Below, piece after piece: positions 47,600 through 58,670 of a stretch of 64,000 nt of DNA (within the stretch, counting starts at the first letter, position 1; each line of letters begins with the position of its first letter). The stretch is from contig NZ_AYVL01000010.1 of NCBI RefSeq assembly GCF_000502835.1, positions 1 to 64,000 on the forward strand. Reading direction: 5' to 3'. Both the position numbers and the translations under genes were made by a program. This stretch comes from Mesorhizobium sp. LSJC280B00. Lineage in GTDB: Bacteria; Pseudomonadota; Alphaproteobacteria; Rhizobiales; Rhizobiaceae. A model generated the notes under the pieces. That model worked only from the letters and a program-made list of their open reading frames with translations, did not search any database and was not told the DNA's origin.

Positions 47600-48910
47600 T
47601 TACTTGATGTAACCGCCCTCGGTCATCGTCGCGGTGGCGGCGTCCTGCGCCTGCTTCAAGGCATCGTCGACGCTCGACTGGCCGGCAAGTGCCGCCGAGA
47701 AGAGCTGGCCGACGGTGGTGCCGAGACCCTGGAACTCAGGAATGGCGACGAACTGGACGCCGACATAAGGCACCGGCTTGACGGTCGGGTGCGTCGGATC
47801 GGCGGAGTTGATCGAGTCCAGCGTCATCTTGGCGAAAGGTGCTGCCTTCTGGTATTCGGGATTGGCATAGAGCGACGAGCGCGTTCCCGGCGGAACGTTG
47901 GCCCAGCCTTCCTTCGAGGCGACGAGCTCGGCATAGTGCTTGCTGGTTGCCCAGGATACGAACTTTTGAGCGGCGTCGGCCTTCTGCGTGCCGGCGGGGA
48001 TGGCTAGCGACCATGCCCACAGCCAATTGCCGCGCTTGCCGAGGCCATTGTCCGGCGCCAGCGCATAGCCGACCTTGTCGGCGACGGTGGAGTTCTTCGG
48101 GTCGGAAACGAAGGAGGCAGCGACGGTAGCGTCGATCCACATGCCGCATTTGCCCTGCTGGAACAGCGCCAGGTTTTCGTTGAAGCCGTTGGACGACGCG
48201 CCCTCGGGGCCGTCGGCCTTCATCAGGTCGACATAGAACTGCAGCGTGTTCTTCCATTCGGGCTGGTCGAATTGCGGCTTCCAGTTCTCGTCGAACCAGC
48301 GCGCGCCGAACGAGTTCGACATGGCGGTCAGGAAGGCCATGTTCTCGCCCCAGCCGGCCTTGCCGCGCAGGCAGACGCCGTTCACGCCGTTGGCGCGGTC
48401 GGTCATCTTGTCGGCGGCCTGCTTGATGAAGTCCCAGGTCGGTGCATCGGGCATCTTGAGCCCGGCCTTTTCCATCAGGTCCTTGCGGTACATGACGAAG
48501 GAGCTTTCGCCGTAGAACGGGGCTGCGTAGAGCTTGCCGTCGACCGACAGGCCGCCGGCTATGGCCGGGATGATGTCCTTGACGTCGTAATCGTCGCCGA
48601 GTTTGTCGAGCGGCAAAAGCCAGTTCTGCTTGGCCCAGATCGGCACTTCATAGGTGCCGATAGTCATCACGTCGTACTGGCCACCCTTGGTGGCGATGTC
48701 GGTGGTGACGCGCTCGCGCAGGACGTTTTCCTCGAGCGTGACCCACTGCAGCTGAATGTCGGGATTTTTGGCGGTGAAGTCGTCGGTCAGCTTCTGCATG
48801 CGGACCATGTCGCCATTGTTGACCGTGGCGATGGTGATGGATTCGGCATGCGCGGCGAAAGCGAGGGCGCTGGCCGAGAACAGGCCTAGGGTGAACGTGC
48901 GAAGTTTCAT
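47600..48910 (-). CDS. smoE: Polyol ABC transporter substrate-binding protein
   Basis: This 436-aa periplasmic receptor (SBP_bac_1 family) has a clear signal peptide (MKLRTFTLGLFSASALAFAAHA, cleaved before ES) and the mature start ITIATVNNGDMVRMQKL. It matches sorbitol/mannitol receptors by context. ATG 48910 follows a GGAGGAATTTTG ribosome site. It is the first gene of the operon, with a TTGACA promoter element and SorC-like sites 25-78 bp upstream. Confidence 0.92.
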   Translation of the reverse strand: MKLRTFTLGLFSASALAFAAHAESITIATVNNGDMVRMQKLTDDFTAKNPDIQLQWVTLEENVLRERVTTDIATKGGQYDVMTIGTYEVPIWAKQNWLLPLDKLGDDYDVKDIIPAIAGGLSVDGKLYAAPFYGESSFVMYRKDLMEKAGLKMPDAPTWDFIKQAADKMTDRANGVNGVCLRGKAGWGENMAFLTAMSNSFGARWFDENWKPQFDQPEWKNTLQFYVDLMKADGPEGASSNGFNENLALFQQGKCGMWIDATVAASFVSDPKNSTVADKVGYALAPDNGLGKRGNWLWAWSLAIPAGTQKADAAQKFVSWATSKHYAELVASKEGWANVPPGTRSSLYANPEYQKAAPFAKMTLDSINSADPTHPTVKPVPYVGVQFVAIPEFQGLGTTVGQLFSAALAGQSSVDDALKQAQDAATATMTEGGYIK

Positions 48911-48934
48911 CAAAATTCCTCCCATAAACCAAGA

Positions 48935-48967
48935 TGAGCATTTGCCTTGGCTGTGAGCAATTACTCA
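48935..48967 (-). promoter_or_regulatory. Candidate tandem SorC-type operator at the polyol operon promoter
   Basis: TGAGCATTTGC starts at 48935 and TGAGCAATTACTCA (near-palindrome) starts at 48954, 19 bp apart. TTGACA of a minus-strand promoter lies at 48987-48982, so the second site overlaps the -10 region. A pair with the same 19-bp spacing occurs upstream of the SorC regulator gene. Confidence 0.5.
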
Positions 48968-49122
48968 CTTGCGATGAATTATGTCAAGACGGATTCGTTG
49001 CTGCAGCGCAGCACGCCGGGTCTCGTGCAGCGGCAAGCCTGGGACGTTTGCGGCATGTCTGACGAAGGATTCGGCCGGGCTGATTGGGCCCGGCGCTTTG
49101 CTCGGGCTTGCTGGGATTCAGC

Positions 49123-50034
49123 CTACTGGCAAGCGATCTCGCTCAGGATCCAATCGCGGAAGGCGCGGATCTTCGGCACGTTGCGTCGTGCCGTCGGATA
49201 GACCAGCCAATAGGCGTGGCCGTCGTCACCGACCAGATCAAAGGGCTGGATCAGGCGGCCGTCGGCAAGTTCGGTCTTGAACAGCGCCTTGGTAACGATC
49301 GCCACGCCGTGGCCGGCAATCGCGGCATTGGCCTCGTAGGCCTGCGCGCCCATGCTGGTGCCGGGACGCTTGGACAGCTCCTCGACCGGCAGGCCGGCGG
49401 CGGCAAACCAGTCCCGCCACCAGATGTCACCCGGGTCGAGGATCGGCAGCCGCAGCAGGTCGGCCGGCTCCTTGACGCCGCCGATGCTTGCCGCGAGCTT
49501 TGGACTAAGGACCGGCGTGAAATCGGCCCTGAAAAGCATATGGGTCTCGACGCCCGGCCAGTTGCCGCCGCCGGAGCGGATGGCGATGTCGATATCCTCT
49601 CTGGCAAAGTCGACAACCCTGTTCGAAGTATCGACGCGCACCGCCAGCGACGGATGCGCGACCTGGAACGAACCGAGATGCTGCGCCAGCCAATTGGAGG
49701 CAAATGTCAGCAGCGTCGAAACGCAAAGCACGCCGTCGGCGCCGGTGCGCGCGGCGGCATAGGCGCCGCTCAACAGCGCGAACGCCTCGCTGACCGCGGG
49801 CGCCAGGCGCTGGCCGGGTTCGGTCAGCACGATCTGTTTTGGCTGGCGCAAGAACAGGGGCGCGCCGATGCGCTCCTCCAGAAGCTTGATCTGATAGCTT
49901 GCCGCCGCCTGCGTCATGCCAAGCTCCTGGGCGGCCTTGGTGAACGAGAGATGCCGCGCCACCGCCTCGAACACCCGGATCGCCTGAAGCGGAGGAAGCT
50001 GCGAAACCAGCTGTCGTGAATTGAGCTCCGGCAT
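49123..50034 (-). CDS. LysR-family transcriptional regulator (GcvA-like)
   Basis: This 303-aa regulator has an HTH around residues 20-75 (HLSFTKAAQELGMTQAAASYQIKLLE) and a C-terminal effector domain. It is of the GcvA type, whose members often control amino-acid metabolism genes. It is divergent from a small DUF1127 gene, and a 5-3-5 dyad lies between the two starts. It is not obviously linked to the polyol operon it borders. Confidence 0.9.
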   Translation of the reverse strand: MPELNSRQLVSQLPPLQAIRVFEAVARHLSFTKAAQELGMTQAAASYQIKLLEERIGAPLFLRQPKQIVLTEPGQRLAPAVSEAFALLSGAYAAARTGADGVLCVSTLLTFASNWLAQHLGSFQVAHPSLAVRVDTSNRVVDFAREDIDIAIRSGGGNWPGVETHMLFRADFTPVLSPKLAASIGGVKEPADLLRLPILDPGDIWWRDWFAAAGLPVEELSKRPGTSMGAQAYEANAAIAGHGVAIVTKALFKTELADGRLIQPFDLVGDDGHAYWLVYPTARRNVPKIRAFRDWILSEIACQ

Positions 50035-50101
50035 AAGCCCTCCTTATGGGCAGTGATCGACGTTTGATTGGCGGCACCGGCCGGTCCTACCGATATTTCG
50101 T

Positions 50102-50114
50102 ATTGAAGATCAAT
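50102..50114. promoter_or_regulatory. Candidate LysR box between LysR and DUF1127 genes
   Basis: ATTGA-AGA-TCAAT is a perfect 5-bp dyad with a 3-bp centre in the 110-bp divergent intergenic region. Its size and A/T-rich arms suit a LysR-type recognition site. Confidence 0.45.
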
Positions 50115-50144
50115 TACGCCTAGAGATAGCGAAGGCTGACGATC

Positions 50145-50330
50145 ATGACCACAATACAGGAAAAGCTGCTTCTTGCTCCAGCCCATGGCTGGTTTTCACA
50201 ATTGGCGCGGGGATTGGCAAGGCACGCGGCGCGGAAACGGGCCTATCTCGACGTCCGGGAGCTGCCGCCGCATCTGCAGCGCGACATGGGCTTTCTCGAC
50301 GGCAACGATCCTTGCGGCCGGCACCAGTAG
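50145..50330 (+). CDS. DUF1127 domain small protein
   Basis: This 61-aa basic protein ends in the DUF1127 consensus (AYLDVRELPPHLQRDMGFLDG). In other alphaproteobacteria small DUF1127 proteins affect RNA turnover, phosphate and stress responses, but this one is uncharacterised. It is divergent from the LysR gene, which may control it. The start is fixed by the short intergenic space and a modest upstream ribosome site. Confidence 0.8.
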   Translation: MTTIQEKLLLAPAHGWFSQLARGLARHAARKRAYLDVRELPPHLQRDMGFLDGNDPCGRHQ

Positions 50331-50405
50331 TGACGCTCGTTTTATCGGGGATTCAGATGCGTTTCGACTTCACATGATCGTTTCCGACCGCCAGCGGCTC
50401 GGAGA

Positions 50406-51365
50406 TCATGCGCCCGCCAGCAAGGCGGCGGCGGTCCGCTCATCGGTGATGAGGCCGTTGACCAGCCGCCGGTTGACGGCGGCGAAGATGCCCGGCAGCT
50501 TGCGGTCGCCCATGGCAAGCGCGATCACCAGCGACTTTTCGCGCGACGGCAGCGGCGCCGACGACACCCGATCATTGGTGATGCCCTCGATCATGCGCCC
50601 GTCACGATCGAATACCCAGCCGACGATCTCGGCAACGCCGCCGGCCTTCTGCAGCGCCTTTAATTCACCCTCCGAAATGAAGCCGTCCTCGTAAAGCGGC
50701 GCCTTCGGGCCGAGATCGCCGATGCCGACAAAGGTGACGTCGGCCTCGGCCGCAAGCGCCAGCGTCGGCTGGATCATCGGCTGGCTGAGCAGCATCTCGC
50801 GCTCCTCGGGCGAGGAAGCGATGACCGGCAAAGGCATCGGAAACGAACGCGCCTTGACCCTGTCGGCCATGGTGAAGATGACGTTGTAGAAGGCCGCCGA
50901 GCCGTCCGGCGAGATGTTGCCGGTCAGCGACACCACTTTGTGCTGCGGGCATTCCATCGGCGGCAGTTGCTCGATCGCGGCCTTCAGCGTGCGGCCGGTG
51001 CCGATCGCCATGACGATCGGCACCGGCGACCGCAGCCGCCGTTCGATCTCGGCCGCCGCCGCTTCGGCGACGCCGATGACGGTGGAGGAAGAAGAAGGGT
51101 CGCTCGGCACCACCTCGACCAGATCGAGCGCAAAGCGCGATTTCAGCCGTGCCGCAAGGTCGAGGCAATTGGCGATCGGATGGTCGACGCGCACCTTGAT
51201 CAGCCCTTCGGAGACTGCGAGCGACACCAGCCGCTGCGCCGTCTGCCGCGAGATGCCAAGCGTGGCGGCGATCTGGTCCTGGGTGTTGCCTGCGACATAA
51301 TAGAGCCAGCCGGCACGCGCCGCGTCGTCCAGCCTGTTGCCGCCGCTGTCCTGCCGCGAATTCAA
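50406..51365 (-). CDS. smoC: SorC/DeoR-family sugar-binding transcriptional regulator
   Basis: This 319-aa regulator has an N-terminal HTH (about residues 18-55, NTQDQIAATLGISRQTAQRLVSLA) and a sugar-phosphate-isomerase-like effector domain (AIGTGRTLKAAI, FVGIGDLG). By family and proximity it is the likely SmoC-type regulator of the polyol operon. TTG 51365 has a GGGAGG site 7 bp upstream and is the best start; another TTG is at 51380. Tandem GCAATTGC sites overlap its promoter. Confidence 0.85.
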   Translation of the reverse strand: MNSRQDSGGNRLDDAARAGWLYYVAGNTQDQIAATLGISRQTAQRLVSLAVSEGLIKVRVDHPIANCLDLAARLKSRFALDLVEVVPSDPSSSSTVIGVAEAAAAEIERRLRSPVPIVMAIGTGRTLKAAIEQLPPMECPQHKVVSLTGNISPDGSAAFYNVIFTMADRVKARSFPMPLPVIASSPEEREMLLSQPMIQPTLALAAEADVTFVGIGDLGPKAPLYEDGFISEGELKALQKAGGVAEIVGWVFDRDGRMIEGITNDRVSSAPLPSREKSLVIALAMGDRKLPGIFAAVNRRLVNGLITDERTAAALLAGA

Positions 51366-51435
51366 GTTCCTGCCTCCCAACCCCGCCGAGCATAAGAGGC
51401 GGAGCGCAGTAGTTTCGCAGGGAATGAACTTGCGC

Positions 51436-51474
51436 GCAATTGCCTATTGTAAGAGCAATTGCTTAGTGATGAAA
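51436..51474 (-). promoter_or_regulatory. SorC-gene promoter with two GCAATTGC palindromes 19 bp apart
   Basis: GCAATTGC occurs at 51436-51443 and 51455-51462. On the minus strand TTTCAT (51474-51469), a 17-bp spacer and TACAAT (51451-51446) form a promoter. The second palindrome lies in its spacer and the first just downstream, which fits autoregulation by the SorC protein. Confidence 0.5.
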
Positions 51475-51552
51475 CGTGGTGTTTGGAGCGAAGTGACAGG
51501 TCGACCCAGTCTCGTTGCAACAGCAAGGCTGTCGAGGTCGCACCAATCCCGG

Positions 51553-51658
51553 TTCTAAAGCGCGTTGCGTTCGATCGGCCCCATGCGACGCGTTTTAGAT
51601 TCCTTTTTATGCATGTCGTCATCGCAAAACCGCTGCACACTTTGCGCGACATGCATTA
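51553..51658. repeat. Bipartite intergenic repeat (two hairpins, rhizobial type)
   Basis: The first hairpin pairs TCTAAAGCGCGTTGCG (from about 51553) with its near-complement ending at about 51600. The second pairs GCATGTCG (51611) with CGACATGC (ending 51654), with inner GCAAA/TTTGC. I recall close relatives of this two-part element as frequent in Mesorhizobium. Confidence 0.65.
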
Positions 51659-51725
51659 GCGGGGACGCGGCGGTTTATCTCGCGCGCTAAACGCTTTAAG
51701 GAATTTTTTGAGAATGGAGCCTTGC

Positions 51726-52358
51726 ATGACGCCGAAAGCGGTTTTCTGGGATATGGACGGCACGCTGGTCGACAGCGAGCCGCTGCACGAGGCGGCGCTG
51801 ATTGCGGCGCTGCACAGCGTCGGCATCGCGCCGCCGGCCGACCTGCATGAGCGCGTGCTCGGCATCGCCGCATGGCCGGTCTACGAAATGCTGCGCGACG
51901 AGTTCGGCCTCGACCTGCCTTTCGACGACTGGATCGTGCGCAAATACGATCACTATCTGCCGATGGCCGAAACGCTGACGCCACGCACCGGCGCGATCGA
52001 GATTTTCAATGAGCTGCTCGCGCTTGGCGTGCCGCAAGCGGTGGTGTCCAACTCCGACAGGCTGATCGTCGATGCCAATCTGCGCGCCGTAGGCCTCGTA
52101 TATCCCGGCATGAAGACGGTCAGCCGCAACGACGTGCGTGAAGGCAAGCCGCATGCCGAACCTTTCCTGCGCGCCGCCTGGTTGGCCGACGTCGATCCCG
52201 CCGAGGCCGTGGCGGTCGACGACAGCGTGACCGGCGCCACGGCGGGGCTGGCAGCTGGAATGAAGACGATTTTCTGGCCAGAGGTGCCCATGGAGGGGCC
52301 GCCGGGGGCGATTGTCATCAACAGCGCCGGCGAATTGCGGGCCGAACTCGGGCTTTAA
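51726..52358 (+). CDS. HAD-family phosphatase
   Basis: This 210-aa HAD hydrolase has nucleophile D9 and acid D11 (WDMDGTLVD), motif II in VVSNSD, Lys in GKPHAEPF and motif IV VAVDDSVTGATAG. It is a small-molecule phosphatase of the beta-phosphoglucomutase-like branch. ATG 51726 has a GGAG site at good spacing and begins at the conserved position; ATG 51714 is less likely. It converges on the class II aldolase gene. Substrate unknown. Confidence 0.85.
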   Translation: MTPKAVFWDMDGTLVDSEPLHEAALIAALHSVGIAPPADLHERVLGIAAWPVYEMLRDEFGLDLPFDDWIVRKYDHYLPMAETLTPRTGAIEIFNELLALGVPQAVVSNSDRLIVDANLRAVGLVYPGMKTVSRNDVREGKPHAEPFLRAAWLADVDPAEAVAVDDSVTGATAGLAAGMKTIFWPEVPMEGPPGAIVINSAGELRAELGL

Positions 52359-52380
52359 GCCAGGCCCGGCGGGACCGCGC

Positions 52381-53148
52381 TCAACTCCGGTAGGCAGGCT
52401 CCTGCTCGTCGAGGATCGCCTTCAGTTCGGAAAGGTGGCGCTCGGCCTGGCCGGGATAGTCTTCCTGTTCCCTTGCCGCTTTCTCCGCGATCTCATCCGA
52501 CAGTACCCGCAGCGGCCGGCCGGTCCACAGCGCCTTGATATAGGTTTCGGCGGCGCGCTCGAAATAGAACATGCGGTTGAAGGTGTCGGCGACGCTGTCG
52601 CCGATGACCAGCACGCCATGGTTGCCCATCACCATCACCTTGACCTTCGGGTCGACAAGAAGCTGCGAGCAGCGCTCGCCCTCTTCCTCGAAGGCCAGCC
52701 CGCCATAATGAGCGTCGACGACATGGCGGTTGAAGAAGATCGCCGAGTTCTGGTCGATCGGCGGCAACGTCGAGTCAGCGAGCGAGGCAAGCACGGTGGC
52801 GTGGATCGAGTGGACATGCATGACGCAGCGTGCATGACGCACGTTGCGATGGATGGCACCATGCAGGCCCCACGCCGTCGGGTCGGGCGCATTCGGGCCG
52901 ACCAGCGTGTCGGGATCATTGGCGTCGATCAGAAGCAGATCGCTCGCCTTGATACGCGAGAAATGCACCTGGTTAGGGTTCATCAGGAATTGCGAGCCAT
53001 CGTCGTTGACCGCCAGCGAAAAATGATTGGCCACCGCCTCATGCATGTTAAGCCGCGCCGTCCAGCGGAAGGCGCAAGCCAGATCGACGCGCTCCTCATA
53101 GAACGGCAGGTTGGTCAGCACTTCCTTCTGCAGGCGCGTGATGCTCAT
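52381..53148 (-). CDS. Class II aldolase/adducin family protein
   Basis: This 255-aa zinc-dependent protein of the fuculose-phosphate aldolase/adducin family has metal-binding H111 and H113 (MHVHSIHA) and H177 (GNHGVL). Members split sugar phosphates or act on other hydroxy-carbonyl compounds. ATG 53148 follows a GGAGG site at 5 bp and gives the conserved length; longer in-frame readings are not supported. The neighbouring HAD gene is convergent. Substrate unknown. Confidence 0.87.
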   Translation of the reverse strand: MSITRLQKEVLTNLPFYEERVDLACAFRWTARLNMHEAVANHFSLAVNDDGSQFLMNPNQVHFSRIKASDLLLIDANDPDTLVGPNAPDPTAWGLHGAIHRNVRHARCVMHVHSIHATVLASLADSTLPPIDQNSAIFFNRHVVDAHYGGLAFEEEGERCSQLLVDPKVKVMVMGNHGVLVIGDSVADTFNRMFYFERAAETYIKALWTGRPLRVLSDEIAEKAAREQEDYPGQAERHLSELKAILDEQEPAYRS

Positions 53149-53228
53149 CGTAACCTCCGTGAAAGAAGCAAGGATGCCGCGCGGCTGGAACACGCGCAAC
53201 CGGTTTCGTTTGGTACAGGCGAGCGCCG

Positions 53229-53866
<638 letters not shown>

Positions 53867-53870
<4 letters not shown>

Positions 53871-54307
53871 CTAGGGAACTCCGTGATGGCAAGAATGGCG
53901 AAGCCGAGCCCGATCAACAGACAGAGCGGCGAATAGTAGCTGACATCAAGCCGCGCGAAAGGCTGTTCGGGCGCCAGCCGGCGCCACCACGGCGTGAAGC
54001 CGGCAATGCCGCGCGCCAGGAAGACCAGCGCGATGAGCAGCGCCGTGGCGGCCAGCCCGGCCTTGGGAAAGGGCGTGGCGAACACGCCTTCGAGCGCCAT
54101 CGGCCACAGCGTCGCCAGGCCGAGGCAGGCGGCAACGGCGAAGCTGGCGAAGGGTGCCGGCATCTCGTCGACGCCGCGAAAGCCGATGACCGCGCGAGCG
54201 CAGGAGGCGGCGTCCCTGCCCGGCCAGATGCCGCCAATGCCCCAATAGACATGCAGTGCTGTGATCAACAGCAGGACCAGCGAGAGCGCGAAAGCGAGGA
54301 CGATCAT
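53867..54307 (-). CDS. DUF3995 small membrane protein
   Basis: This 146-aa protein has four predicted membrane helices and the [14 protein letters not shown] start typical of DUF3995. Function is unknown. It overlaps both ureF and ureG by 4 bp, so it is co-translated with the urease maturation genes. A part in nickel or urea handling is possible but unproved. Confidence 0.82.
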
Positions 54308-54993
54308 GAGCGGAACAGCCGCGAATACTGGGCTTCGTGCTTCATCGCCGTGACGTCGGAGATGAAAGCGCAGCCGCCGAGATCATCGAGGGTCGAGCCG
54401 GCAGCGCGGTCGGCCGTGGCCAGGGCAAGCGGTTCGAAGGCGGCCAGTAGCGTCATCGCGGCACTCTGGCCAACGATGCCGAGCCGGATCGCGGCCTGGA
54501 CGAGATTGGAGAAGAAGGCCTGCAGAAAGGCCGCCAGGGCGTCCCGCAGCGCAATGCCGTGATCGCCGGCAACGGCGCCGACGGCAACGCAATAGGCACA
54601 TTCGGCCGGCAGGCGATCCAGCACCTGGCACGGCCAGGCGAAGGCCGCCTTCAGGAAAGCAGCGCCCTGCAGCATGGTCTCGGCATGGCGCTCGCGCGAG
54701 CCTGCCAGAGCTTCGGCAAGGGCGACGATTTCATCGAGATCGCCGGTTTCGCGCCCCCTGCGCCAGCTTTCGGCAAACAGCACCGCATCATTCCAGCCCG
54801 AACCCATCTCGACCAGCGTTTCCAGCCACGCGGCGAGCTCTTTGCTGTCGGCAACCAGCCCGGCATGCACGGCTTGCTCGAGACCATGGCTGTAGGAAAA
54901 GCCGCCGACCGGGAAGGAAGGCGACAGCCACGCCATCAGCCGCAACAAAGCAATATTGGAAGGCTGGGCAACGTTGGAAGGCTGGTCAGTCAT
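54304..54993 (-). CDS. ureF: Urease accessory protein UreF
   Basis: This 229-aa UreF protein works with UreD and UreG in nickel insertion. It begins with the conserved block [25 protein letters not shown] (about residues 15-40) and shows the all-helical pattern of the family. I chose ATG 54993 (MTDQPSN), which overlaps the ureE end by 8 bp; ATG 54999 and 55005 are alternatives. The long upstream open frame is the antisense-rich reading of ureE. Confidence 0.92.
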   Translation of the reverse strand: MTDQPSNVAQPSNIALLRLMAWLSPSFPVGGFSYSHGLEQAVHAGLVADSKELAAWLETLVEMGSGWNDAVLFAESWRRGRETGDLDEIVALAEALAGSRERHAETMLQGAAFLKAAFAWPCQVLDRLPAECAYCVAVGAVAGDHGIALRDALAAFLQAFFSNLVQAAIRLGIVGQSAAMTLLAAFEPLALATADRAAGSTLDDLGGCAFISDVTAMKHEAQYSRLFRS

Positions 54994-55570
54994 GGTCATG
55001 GTCATGCGAATGGCTGTGGGAATGCGATTCGCTATGGGTATGGGAATGCGCTTCGGCGTGGCTGTGCGCATGCGCCTCGGCATGAGCGTGGCCGTGGCCG
55101 CCATGCCCGGAATAGGCGCCGCGCACCGGCTTGAACGGCTCGGAGACGTCGCTAACGGTGGCGCCCAATCCCTCCAGCATCGCCTTGATGACATGGTCGC
55201 GCAGAATGAGGATGCGCCCAGCTTCGATGGCGGCTGCGAGATGGCGGTTGCCGATGTGCCAGGCAAGCTCTGCCAGATGGACAGGGTCGCTGGCCCGGAC
55301 GTCGTAGAGCGCCTCCTCGGCCGCGATGATCTCGATGTGGCGGCCATCCTCCAGCACCAGCCGGTCACTATGGTTCAAGGTCACCGGTTCGGGCAGGTCG
55401 ACCAGCACCTTGTCGCTACGGGCCGTTTCGATGGCGCGACGGCGCAGATGCCGCTCGTCATGGGCAAGCACCGCACTGTCGTATGGCGTGGTGGTTCCGG
55501 CTTCGCCCGCGGCCAGGACGGAGACGGCGCGCGGGAATTTGGTGAAGTCGGTGCGAATATCGAGCTTCAT
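54986..55570 (-). CDS. ureE: Urease accessory nickel chaperone UreE with His-rich tail
   Basis: This 194-aa UreE has an N-terminal peptide-binding domain, a central metal-binding domain ([14 protein letters not shown] around 97-110) and a C-terminal tail (151-194) with 16 histidines, mostly in His-Ala/Ser/Asp alternation. UreE carries nickel to the UreDFG complex. The tail indicates a metal-storing form. It overlaps ureF by 8 bp and follows the membrane-protein gene by 57 bp. Confidence 0.93.
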   Translation of the reverse strand: MKLDIRTDFTKFPRAVSVLAAGEAGTTTPYDSAVLAHDERHLRRRAIETARSDKVLVDLPEPVTLNHSDRLVLEDGRHIEIIAAEEALYDVRASDPVHLAELAWHIGNRHLAAAIEAGRILILRDHVIKAMLEGLGATVSDVSEPFKPVRGAYSGHGGHGHAHAEAHAHSHAEAHSHTHSESHSHSHSHDHDHD

Positions 55571-55627
55571 GTAAAAACTGCCTCTCCCAAAAAGCCTAGC
55601 CTATCGCGTCCGCCGCCCCAATGGGGC

Positions 55628-56221
55628 TCAGACGATCGTGTCGAAGAGCCGCAGGATGAACGATATCTGATAGACGAGCGCGCCGGCGACAAAGGCGATG
55701 TGAAAGCGGCGGTCGCGCAGCAGGATCGCAATGACGCAAAGCGCGACGAAAACCGGCGTGCGGATCAGATATTCGACGCCAAAATGGGCGAAATGCTCCG
55801 GCCCTTTCAGCAGCGTATCGATCACGTCGAGCAGATAGGTCGCCGCCAGCAGGCCGAAGAACCAGGCCCGGCGCGAATAAAAGAAATCCTCATAGCTGGT
55901 GTAGTCCAGCATCGAATCCGGAAACAGCAGTGCGCAGAGCAGGAACAGCGTGACGGCGTAGAAGATGATGAACAGGTATTTGCCGAAGGTCCAATTCTCG
56001 ATCTGGAACAGGCCGAACTCCCACCACCAGAAATGCACCAGCATTAAAAGCACCGACGCAACCCAGGCGAGGTGCACGGGATAGAGCCGGTATTGGCCGG
56101 GATGCTGGACGATGCGGGCGACCCCCGACAGCAGGCGGGTGACGCCGAGGCCGATCACCATGCCCAGGACGATGCGGATATGCGGGAAAATGTCGTGGGC
56201 GTAGGGGAGTTGCGGGTCCAT
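55628..56221 (-). CDS. Membrane protein of unknown function between ureC and ureE
   Basis: This 197-aa protein has about six hydrophobic helices, beginning after a short DPQLPYAHDIFPH lead. I do not recognise a family. It is on the same strand in the 690-bp interval between ureC and ureE and is probably co-transcribed with them. There is no UreI/urea-channel or nickel-permease motif that I can identify. Confidence 0.7.
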   Translation of the reverse strand: MDPQLPYAHDIFPHIRIVLGMVIGLGVTRLLSGVARIVQHPGQYRLYPVHLAWVASVLLMLVHFWWWEFGLFQIENWTFGKYLFIIFYAVTLFLLCALLFPDSMLDYTSYEDFFYSRRAWFFGLLAATYLLDVIDTLLKGPEHFAHFGVEYLIRTPVFVALCVIAILLRDRRFHIAFVAGALVYQISFILRLFDTIV

Positions 56222-56268
56222 AAGCCTGGCGCGGCATGTTCTACATCGGTCGTTCTAACGCCTATGGT

Positions 56269-57981
<1,713 letters not shown>

Positions 57982-58160
57982 CAGCAATTGCTCCCGAAAT
58001 ACAGCCCGGAAATACCGCTTGTCGAAGCCGGGCCCCACATTGCCGCCATCCTATGGTCACGCAATGACCCGCTGAGCGACACTTTCCGATCCCATTTAGC
58101 GTTTGAGGTGGCCGGGCCACCCCAAAACGACCATTTGCCAATCGATGGAAAGGAACATCC

Positions 58161-58544
58161 ATGCGCAAAACGACCCTTCTGGCAGCCGCCGCCACGCTGG
58201 TGCTCGCAACCGCCGCCAGCGCCCAGCAACAGCCTGCGCAGCAGCCCAGTCCGGCGCCGGCTGCGCCTGCTCCTGCCGCGCCCGGGGCGCAGCCGCAGGC
58301 GCCCACCATCCAGGCGATCAACGTCGTCGATATCAAGGATCTGCCCGCGGACACTCAAGCCAAGGTCAACGAGGTGATCGCCAAGCGCAGCGATGCCGAC
58401 CTGCAGAAACTGCGCGGCTCGATCGACGCGACACCGCAGGTCAAATCCGCGCTCGAAGCCAAGGGGCTCACCTCGGCGCAGGTGATCGCCGCCAGCATGA
58501 GCACCAATGGCGCGCTGACGCTGATCACCAAGAAAGCGAGCTGA
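58161..58544 (+). CDS. Secreted Ala/Pro/Gln-rich small protein of unknown function
   Basis: This 127-aa protein has a signal peptide (MRKTTLLAAAATLVLATAASA), a low-complexity Gln/Pro/Ala segment (about 22-50) and a C-terminal region of about 75 residues with a helical look. An AAAGGAA site lies 5 bp before the ATG. It is divergent from ureC and lies between ureC and ureB on the opposite strand. Family not recognised. Confidence 0.72.
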   Translation: MRKTTLLAAAATLVLATAASAQQQPAQQPSPAPAAPAPAAPGAQPQAPTIQAINVVDIKDLPADTQAKVNEVIAKRSDADLQKLRGSIDATPQVKSALEAKGLTSAQVIAASMSTNGALTLITKKAS

Positions 58545-58670
58545 CGAGGCGAGGCGGCGGGCCGGCGCCCGGCCAGCCCGCCGCATCGCAAAGGGAACCT
58601 TCACGGGGGACGTTACGTTTCGGTCCTGTCGCCCTGACACGAGCCTCGAAAAGGACCCTGAGAACGAGCG

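Larger units (their letters stand above)
51366..51725. other. 360-bp gene-free region
   Basis: It holds the SorC-gene promoter and tandem palindromes (51436-51474) and a bipartite rhizobial repeat (51553-51658). The rest shows no gene or RNA I can recognise. Confidence 0.6.

Noticed and set aside
54994..55368. N-terminal extension of ureF through ureE
   Set aside because: The extended part is an out-of-frame reading of ureE with Arg/Ser/Thr-rich sequence; the conserved UreF start is at 54993.
57984..57991. Third GCAATTGC palindrome, just upstream of ureC, as a SorC site
   Set aside because: It is a single copy without the 19-bp partner and overlaps the ribosome-site region of ureC. An isolated 8-mer is expected by chance in 64 kb.
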